Part shown: positions 58,977 through 64,000 of the stretch, piece by piece
Position numbering within the stretch: the first letter of the stretch is position 1
How the letters are laid out: the number at the start of each line of letters is the position of its first letter
DNA from: Nonomuraea gerenzanensis
GTDB lineage: Bacteria; Actinomycetota; Actinomycetes; Streptosporangiales; Streptosporangiaceae
DNA: 64,000 bases
NCBI RefSeq assembly: GCF_020215645.1
Contig: NZ_CP084058.1
Coordinates: 5,518,001-5,582,000 of the forward strand
Direction: 5' to 3'
Program-made: the position numbers and the translations under genes
Notes under the pieces: model-generated
What the model was told of the DNA's origin: nothing
Database searches by the model: none
The model's input: only the letters and a program-made list of their open reading frames with translations

Positions 58977-59591
58977 ATGGCTGAACGCAAAGATCGAGCC
59001 CGTAACGGGGACGTCCCGGGCAACCAGACCCCCAACACGCCCGACGTCGACGAGAGCAAGCTCGCCAAGCTCAAGGTGGACGAGCTGCGCGACCGCGCCC
59101 AGGACCTCGGCGTCTCGGGGGCGTCCCAGATGCGCAAGGAAGAGCTGATCGAGGCGGTGGCGCAGGCGGCGAGCCGCGACGGGCAGAGGCGGCGGGACGG
59201 GTCGGGCGGCGACGGCGGAGGGGGAGTGCGGCGCGGCCCGGACAGCTCCAAGAGCCTGAAGTACTCCCAGGAGATCCGCTCGCCGGAGGAGGAGCCCGAG
59301 CGGGCCGGCCGGAGCCTGGTCACGACGAACCACGAGGTGATCAAGCGCTGGGCCGAGGAGCGCGAGGCGGTGCCGGCGACGGTCGAGGGCACCGAGCACG
59401 GCGATCACCTGGGCGTGCTGCGGCTGGACTTCCCCGGCTACGGCGGCGACAAGCTGCGGCAGGTCAGCTGGGACGAGTGGTTCGGCACGTTCGACGAGCG
59501 CGGTCTGAACTTTATCTATCAGGAACGCAGGAGCGACGGCAGCCCCAGCAACTTCTTCCGGCTGGAGAACCCGGACCGCGAGGACGCCTGA
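58977..59591 (+). CDS. Rho-N/SAP-like protein with unknown C-terminal domain
   Basis: A 204-residue protein. Residues ~25-65 (ESKLAKLKVDELRDRAQDLG, then MRKEELIEAVAQA) match the Rho N-terminal helical module, which binds nucleic acid. After a glycine-rich linker comes a conserved-looking acidic domain (HLGVLRLDFPGYGGD, SWDEWFGTFDERGLNFIYQE). Similar proteins are common in actinomycetes and uncharacterised. Confidence 0.72.
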   Translation: MAERKDRARNGDVPGNQTPNTPDVDESKLAKLKVDELRDRAQDLGVSGASQMRKEELIEAVAQAASRDGQRRRDGSGGDGGGGVRRGPDSSKSLKYSQEIRSPEEEPERAGRSLVTTNHEVIKRWAEEREAVPATVEGTEHGDHLGVLRLDFPGYGGDKLRQVSWDEWFGTFDERGLNFIYQERRSDGSPSNFFRLENPDREDA

Positions 59592-59654
59592 CCCGCGCCC
59601 CGCCCGCCTTCATGCACGGACTCGGCCCCCGAGACGCCGACGTGTCCGGCACCG

Positions 59655-60935
59655 TCACACAGGCCCCAGCTGGTGCTTCTCGTCCGGTCGCCACTCGGCC
59701 AGCAGGACGGTGGCGTCGTCCTGGAGCTGGTCGTCATGGTAGGCCAGCACGCTGCGGACGAGCCGGCGCAGCGTCTCCGGCACCGGCAGGCCGTCGGCGT
59801 TGTGGCGGATGACGAAGTCGACGAAGCGGTGCAACCCGAACTCGCGGCCACGGGTGTTGCGCGCTTCGGTGATGCCGTCGGTGTAGAGCAGGACCCGATC
59901 ACCAGGCTCCAGCTGCTCGCGGCACAGGATCGGCTCCAGACCCAGATCCAGCCCCAGCGGATGGGCGGGCGGGCATTCCAGGGTGGTGCTCCAGCGTCCG
60001 CCGCGGATCACCACGGGCGGGTGGTGGCCGCGGTTGACCCAGCTGAGCACGCCGGTGGTCAGGTCGAGGTCGGCCAGGATGGCGGTGACGAAGCGGGTGG
60101 CCCGGCCGAATTCCTCGATCAGCACCCGTTCGATCATCATGCTGTTGGTGACCAGGTCGGCGCCCTGCCGGCGGTGGTTGCGGCAGGCGGCCATCGCCAG
60201 GTTGGCCGTCAGCCCCGCCGAGACGTCGTGGCCCATGGCGTCGAAGACGGCCAGGTGCGCGACGCCGTCGGCGATGGAGTAGTCGAAGGCGTCACCGCCG
60301 ATCTCGTAGGCCGGTTCCAGCACCGCGCCGATCACCAGCTCCGGTGTGGCGCAGGTGAGCGGCGGCATCAGGTTCCACTGCATCTCCGCGGCCACGTTCA
60401 TCGGCCGGGTGCGCACCAGGCGGGGATAGGAGTCGCTGTAGGCGCGCGTGCTGACCACCATCAGCGCCACCATCGAAGCCAGGTGGCGCACGGCGTCGCC
60501 GAGGTCCCGCTCGTCGCCCGGGGCGCCGACCCGCAGCACGCCGATGCGTTCGGTGCCGTCCAGCACGGGCACCCACCAGTGCTCGGCGGGCTCCGCGTCG
60601 TCCCCGTTGTCCTGGCCGTTCTTCTTGCCCAGGATGCGGCATTCCTGGAACGCCCGTCCTGCCAGCGTGCCGTCGATGCGCAGCTCCTTGTCGGCGTCGC
60701 TGCCGTCCTGACCGGCGTCCAGGCCGTGGCCGGTCAGCCGGCGCAGGACCGTCTGCTGCAGATCGGCCAGGTAGATCAGTACGCCGTCGAGCCCGGCCAG
60801 CGCGGCGTGCTCGGCCACCAAGGCCGGAACCTGCTCGAAGGTGGCCAGATGGGTGGCCTCCAGCAGCCCGGTCAGCATGCTCTCCAGACCCGACGGTCCC
60901 CCGCCCTCGCGCATCACGGTGTTGTGCTCCGGCAT
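59655..60935 (-). CDS. GAF-SpoIIE serine phosphatase
   Basis: A 426-residue protein: a GAF-like sensor (residues ~20-200; VPALVAEHAALAGLDGVLIY) and a PPM/SpoIIE phosphatase (residues ~210-420) with YEIGGDAFDY, VFDAMGHDVSAGL, NRGHHPPVVI and LLYTDGITEARN, including the metal-binding Asp residues. Such proteins act on anti-anti-sigma factors in stress or development pathways, but no such partner is nearby. ATG 60935 is preferred to 60980, though the ribosome site is weak for both. Confidence 0.84.
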   Translation of the reverse strand: MPEHNTVMREGGGPSGLESMLTGLLEATHLATFEQVPALVAEHAALAGLDGVLIYLADLQQTVLRRLTGHGLDAGQDGSDADKELRIDGTLAGRAFQECRILGKKNGQDNGDDAEPAEHWWVPVLDGTERIGVLRVGAPGDERDLGDAVRHLASMVALMVVSTRAYSDSYPRLVRTRPMNVAAEMQWNLMPPLTCATPELVIGAVLEPAYEIGGDAFDYSIADGVAHLAVFDAMGHDVSAGLTANLAMAACRNHRRQGADLVTNSMMIERVLIEEFGRATRFVTAILADLDLTTGVLSWVNRGHHPPVVIRGGRWSTTLECPPAHPLGLDLGLEPILCREQLEPGDRVLLYTDGITEARNTRGREFGLHRFVDFVIRHNADGLPVPETLRRLVRSVLAYHDDQLQDDATVLLAEWRPDEKHQLGPV

Positions 60936-61132
60936 GGGTTCGCCAGCCTTCTCCCGCCTCGTCTGCGGCCCAGGCAGCATCAGGTGGGAGACACTGGTGG
61001 AGTCCCGGATCCACGCGATCGGGGAGCTGCACCACAGCTTGCCATGCTTGAGCACCATTGCGCACTGCTGGCGGCGTGTACGCGGCACATCGAGGGCGGT
61101 GACGCGCTGGTGGATCGCTCGAGTGTCCGCAC

Positions 61133-62368
61133 GTGGACGTCATCGGGCAAGGAGTGCGTAAGCGCCCAGCCGGTCACGATGTCCCCGTCGTTGCTGGACA
61201 GGCGGCCCCGCACGCGTACGTGGCGCGGATTCGCCGCGTCGCCGAAGCGCCACAGCGCCGAGTCCCCGTCGTTCTCGCGCAGGACGATGGCGACGGCATC
61301 GGACGTGAGGTCGTCCCGGAAGGGCTGCGGTGCCTGCGGGCCGCCGCGCGGGCCCACGGGTTCGAGCTGGAGAGCGTCGAGTTCGAGTTCGCCTGTGCCG
61401 ACTACTGGGTGCGGCACGGCGAGATGTTGCCGCCGGACTGGAAGGAGGTGCTCGGCGGCTTCGACGCGATCTTCTTCGGTGCGGTCGGCTGGCCCGAGGT
61501 CGTGCCCGACCACGTGTCGTTGTGGGGCAGCCTGCTGAAGTTCCGCCGGGAGTTCGACCAGTACGTCAACCTGCGGCCGGTCCGGCTGCTGCGCGGGGTG
61601 CGCAGCCCGCTGCGTGACCGCGGGCCCGGCGACATCGACTTCCTGGTCGTCCGCGAGAACACCGAGGGCGAGTACTCGAGCATCGGGGGCCGGATCTTCG
61701 AGGGCACCGACCGGGAGACGGTCGTGCAGGAGACCGTGATGACCCGGACCGGGGTGGACCGGGTGCTGCGTTACGCCTTCGACCTGGCAGGCTCCCGGCC
61801 GCGCAGGCGGCTGACGTGGGCGACCAAGAGCAACGGCATCTCCATCACGATGCCGTACTGGGACGAGCGCGCCGCCGCGATGGCGGAGCGGTACCCCGGC
61901 GTGGCCGCGGACAAGGACCACATCGACATCCTGGCGGCCAAGTTCGTCCTGCGCCCCGAGCAGTACGACGTGGTCGTCGCCAGCAACCTGTTCGGGGACA
62001 TCCTCTCCGACCTCGGGCCGGCGTGCGCGGGGACGATCGGGATCGCCCCGAGCGCCAACATCAACCCCGACCGCACCTGGCCGAGCCTGTTCGAGCCGGT
62101 GCACGGCTCGGCTTCCGACATCGCCGGACGCGGGATCGCCAATCCGGTCGGTCAGATCTGGAGCGGTGCCATGATGCTCGACCACCTGGGAGAGACCGCT
62201 GCGGCGGCGCGGATCGTGGCCGCGATCGAGAGGGTGCTGGACGGGCAGCCCGAGGTGCTCACCCCCGATCTCGGCGGCTCCGGGACGACCGCGGGTCTCG
62301 GTACGGCGATCGCGGCCGAGGTCGCCGGGCGGCGCGGTTCGCCGCCGCTGGACACCACGGCGTCATGA
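61133..62368 (+). CDS. Tartrate/isopropylmalate-type dehydrogenase with altered N-terminus
   Basis: The conserved part begins at GDGIGREVVPEGL (about 61289) and covers the whole family: GAVGWPEVVPDHVSLWG, LVVRENTEGEYSSIGG, WATKSNGISITM and the metal motif VVASNLFGDILSDLGPA, ending SGTTAGLGTAI. It would oxidatively decarboxylate tartrate, isopropylmalate or a similar hydroxy acid with NAD. The usual first strand is lost; an unrelated 52-residue segment, antisense to a LysR remnant, keeps the frame open back to GTG 61133. No good start or ribosome site is visible, so the gene may be silent or inactive. Confidence 0.7.
   Translation: MDVIGQGVRKRPAGHDVPVVAGQAAPHAYVARIRRVAEAPQRRVPVVLAQDDGDGIGREVVPEGLRCLRAAARAHGFELESVEFEFACADYWVRHGEMLPPDWKEVLGGFDAIFFGAVGWPEVVPDHVSLWGSLLKFRREFDQYVNLRPVRLLRGVRSPLRDRGPGDIDFLVVRENTEGEYSSIGGRIFEGTDRETVVQETVMTRTGVDRVLRYAFDLAGSRPRRRLTWATKSNGISITMPYWDERAAAMAERYPGVAADKDHIDILAAKFVLRPEQYDVVVASNLFGDILSDLGPACAGTIGIAPSANINPDRTWPSLFEPVHGSASDIAGRGIANPVGQIWSGAMMLDHLGETAAAARIVAAIERVLDGQPEVLTPDLGGSGTTAGLGTAIAAEVAGRRGSPPLDTTAS
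61139..61291 (-). pseudogene. Internal fragment of a LysR-type regulator
   Basis: The minus strand encodes AIVLRENDGDSALWRFGD and VRVRGRLSSNDGDIVTGWAL, a hallmark of the ligand domain of LysR regulators. There is no helix-turn-helix and the C-terminal part is missing. The fragment ends exactly where similarity to the dehydrogenase begins on the other strand (about 61286-61291), so a deletion has removed the regulator's N-terminus and the shared promoter. Confidence 0.55.
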
Positions 62369-62416
62369 CACCCGCCCTTGTGCCGTATCAGGGCGGACCA
62401 TGACGAGCGCCGCCGC

Positions 62417-63160
62417 TCAGGGCCGGGTGGCGGGCGCGGTCGTCTGGGTCGTCGGTGCGGCGAGCAGGTCCCCGAGCCCGCCGCGGGCGTCCTCGATCAC
62501 CAGCGCCTCGGCCGCCGCCGAGTCACCCACCCGCAACGCCCGGACGAGCGCGCGATGGCTCGTGTACCGGTGCAGCCCGAACTCGGGGTCGTGGCCGATC
62601 CGTTCGAGCAGCCTGGCCCGGCGCGCCGGCCACGAGAACACCCGGGTCTGGTCGAGCAGCCGCACCAGGACCGGATTGCCGGCGCAGGACTCGACGATCT
62701 CGTTGAAGCGCTGCATGGCGTCGAGCAGCCGCCCGAGGTAGCGCGACGGCTCCTGCCCGGCCCGATGGCGCTGCTTGATGAGGATCAGCAGGTCGTCGGC
62801 CTCGTCGAGGACGGCGTCGAGCCGGTCCAGCTGCTCGGGGGTGGCGCGCCGGGCGGCGAAGCGGGCCACCATGCCGCGCAGGGCCACCTCGACCTCGGCC
62901 AGGTCCTGGATCGCGACGTCGCTGAAGGCGGCCACCTGCACCGTCCTCGGCCCCGTCCGCTCCAGCAGGCCGTCCTGCTCCAGCCGCCGGATGGCCTCGC
63001 GCACCGGCGTCGGGCTGACCGACAACCGCTCGGCGAGCCCCCGTTCGGTGACCTTCTGGCCGGCCCCCAGCTCGCCCGTCGTGATCGCGTCGCGGAGGGC
63101 GCGGTACGCGCCGTCGGCAAGCGTGCTGGTCGTGGGTCCCCTCGACGTCTCATCCGCCAT
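62417..63160 (-). CDS. FadR-type GntR regulator
   Basis: A 247-residue regulator with a GntR winged helix (LADGAYRALRDAITTGELG, VTERGLAERLSVSPTPVREA) and a helical FCD ligand domain. These answer organic or sugar acids. It is divergent from an MFS transporter and adjacent to the dehydrogenase, so it may control uptake of the same acid. Palindromic sites lie in the gap upstream. Confidence 0.86.
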   Translation of the reverse strand: MADETSRGPTTSTLADGAYRALRDAITTGELGAGQKVTERGLAERLSVSPTPVREAIRRLEQDGLLERTGPRTVQVAAFSDVAIQDLAEVEVALRGMVARFAARRATPEQLDRLDAVLDEADDLLILIKQRHRAGQEPSRYLGRLLDAMQRFNEIVESCAGNPVLVRLLDQTRVFSWPARRARLLERIGHDPEFGLHRYTSHRALVRALRVGDSAAAEALVIEDARGGLGDLLAAPTTQTTAPATRP

Positions 63161-63181
63161 GCGCGCAGTCTATCTGCCATG

Positions 63182-63222
63182 GCAAAGCTGATTTGCAACG
63201 CTTGACGGTGTTGCTATAGCAA
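63182..63222. promoter_or_regulatory. Two GntR-type operator candidates
   Basis: GCAAAGCTGATTTGC (63182-63196) and TTGCTATAGCAA (63211-63222) are both palindromic and share TTGC/GCAA ends. A TTGACG hexamer (63202-63207) lies between them. They sit in the gap between the FadR-type regulator and the MFS gene. Confidence 0.55.
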
Positions 63223-63274
63223 ATCTAGCGTGGTGCGCGTCACATCGATCCGGGGGTGAAGGGAAGGGCGCCCG

Positions 63275-64000
63275 ATGGCGACCACCAGCGTGCGGCGCAC
63301 GCGTACGGGACGGATCACCTTCTTCATCTCCCTGGCGGTCTTCGCCCAGGAGTCGACGTGGAACCTCTACGACTCCCAGGTGCCGCCGCTGCTCCGCGAG
63401 CACCTCACCAGCGCCGCGCTCGTCGGCCTGCTCATGGGCATGGACAACCTGCTCGGCATCTTCATCCAGCCGTGGATGGGCAATCGGTCGGACAACACCC
63501 GTACCCGGTGGGGGAGACGGCTGCCGTACCTGGTGGTCGGGATGCCGCTGGCGGCGCTGCTGTTCCTCGCCATCCCGCACGCGGCGGCCACGCTGCCGCT
63601 GCTGGTCCTGGTCATGTTCGCCTACGCGCTGGTCGCGAACTCCTTCAAGCCCATCGCCGAGTCCCTGCTCCCGGACTTCATCCCGCCCCAGCGCCGCAGC
63701 CGCGCCAACGCGGCGGTCAAGATCGCGTCCAGCCTCACGGTGATGGTCGCGGCGCTGATCAGCATCTTCCTGATCGACGACTTCCCGAGGGCGTCGTTCG
63801 CGATCCCCGCGACCCTGATGCTGGCCTCCGTGGTCGTGCTCGCGGTGAAGCTGCGCGACAGCCGCTCCCCGGCCTACCAGGCGGTGGTCGAGGAGGATCG
63901 CGAGCGGCAGGACACCGCGCGGGTGCGGGTACGGCACGTCGTGCTCGACATCGTGCGCGACCCGGACCGCAGCAGATCGTGGCTCATCGTGTCCATCCTC
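63275..64000 (+). CDS. MFS transporter (GPH/SUT-like), partial
   Basis: The first 242 codons of a major-facilitator protein, cut by the window end. Several membrane helices are visible, with the loop MGNRSDNTRTRWGRRLPYLV between helices 2 and 3, a form of the MFS motif typical of sugar-cation symporters. The ATG at 63275 follows an AAGGGAAGGG region. It is divergent from the FadR-type regulator and probably imports a sugar or sugar acid. Confidence 0.8.
   Translation, partial: MATTSVRRTRTGRITFFISLAVFAQESTWNLYDSQVPPLLREHLTSAALVGLLMGMDNLLGIFIQPWMGNRSDNTRTRWGRRLPYLVVGMPLAALLFLAIPHAAATLPLLVLVMFAYALVANSFKPIAESLLPDFIPPQRRSRANAAVKIASSLTVMVAALISIFLIDDFPRASFAIPATLMLASVVVLAVKLRDSRSPAYQAVVEEDRERQDTARVRVRHVVLDIVRDPDRSRSWLIVSIL

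Overview
The window is very GC-rich DNA with GTG/TTG starts, stop/start overlaps between operon genes and many long spurious antisense frames, which points to a high-GC actinomycete. The gene content (many secreted glycoside hydrolases, several ABC sugar importers, FecCD-type uptake, a SpoIIE-type phosphatase, peptide-maturation loci) fits a filamentous actinomycete, perhaps of the Streptosporangiales. The species cannot be named from sequence alone. No rRNA, tRNA, CRISPR array or insertion sequence was seen.

Layout. 1-11.4 kb: a partial TPR protein, an ABC exporter, a 1631-aa DUF4132-like protein, a small secreted four-cysteine protein, a graveyard of gene fragments, a cyclase and a sulfotransferase. 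11.8-17.6 kb: a metal-uptake region with a FecB/C/D-like importer and methyltransferase operon, whose start lies under a near-consensus Zur box, followed by a TIGR03943/DUF318 permease pair. 17.6-27.2 kb: the most unusual part. A broken ABC-2 exporter is followed by two apparent peptide-maturation loci. Locus A (18766-21293) is a 27-codon peptide, a ThiF/E1-like adenylating enzyme with an N-terminal PqqD-like domain, and a PqqD-M50 membrane metalloprotease. Locus B (22554-27188) is a TrmB/LuxR-like regulator, a 46-codon precursor with four cysteines in its last 20 residues, a MauE-like and a TlpA-like redox membrane protein, an ABC exporter and an S26 signal peptidase.

27.3-40.7 kb is a beta-mannan utilisation cluster: three secreted enzymes (two GH26, one GH5) on the minus strand, and an intracellular GH2 beta-mannosidase, LacI repressor and sugar ABC importer on the plus strand. 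Two copies of a near-palindromic 14-bp site lie before the mannosidase and before the importer. 40.7-43.4 kb holds a small membrane protein and a NACHT NTPase with a glycine-zipper membrane domain. 43.5-54.8 kb is a second glycan locus: a heparinase II/III-like lyase, ABC importer, GntR/LacI hybrid regulator, Gfo/Idh/MocA oxidoreductase, sulfatase and GH29 fucosidase, suggesting a sulfated, fucose- and uronate-containing glycan as substrate.

54.9-64 kb holds a PadR-linked TIM-barrel-like protein, a DUF1963-like protein, a TetR/oxidoreductase divergent pair with a 23-bp palindrome, a Rho-N-like protein, a GAF-SpoIIE phosphatase, a tartrate/isopropylmalate-type dehydrogenase whose 5' end is fused head-to-head to a LysR remnant (a deletion scar), a FadR-type regulator and the start of an MFS transporter.
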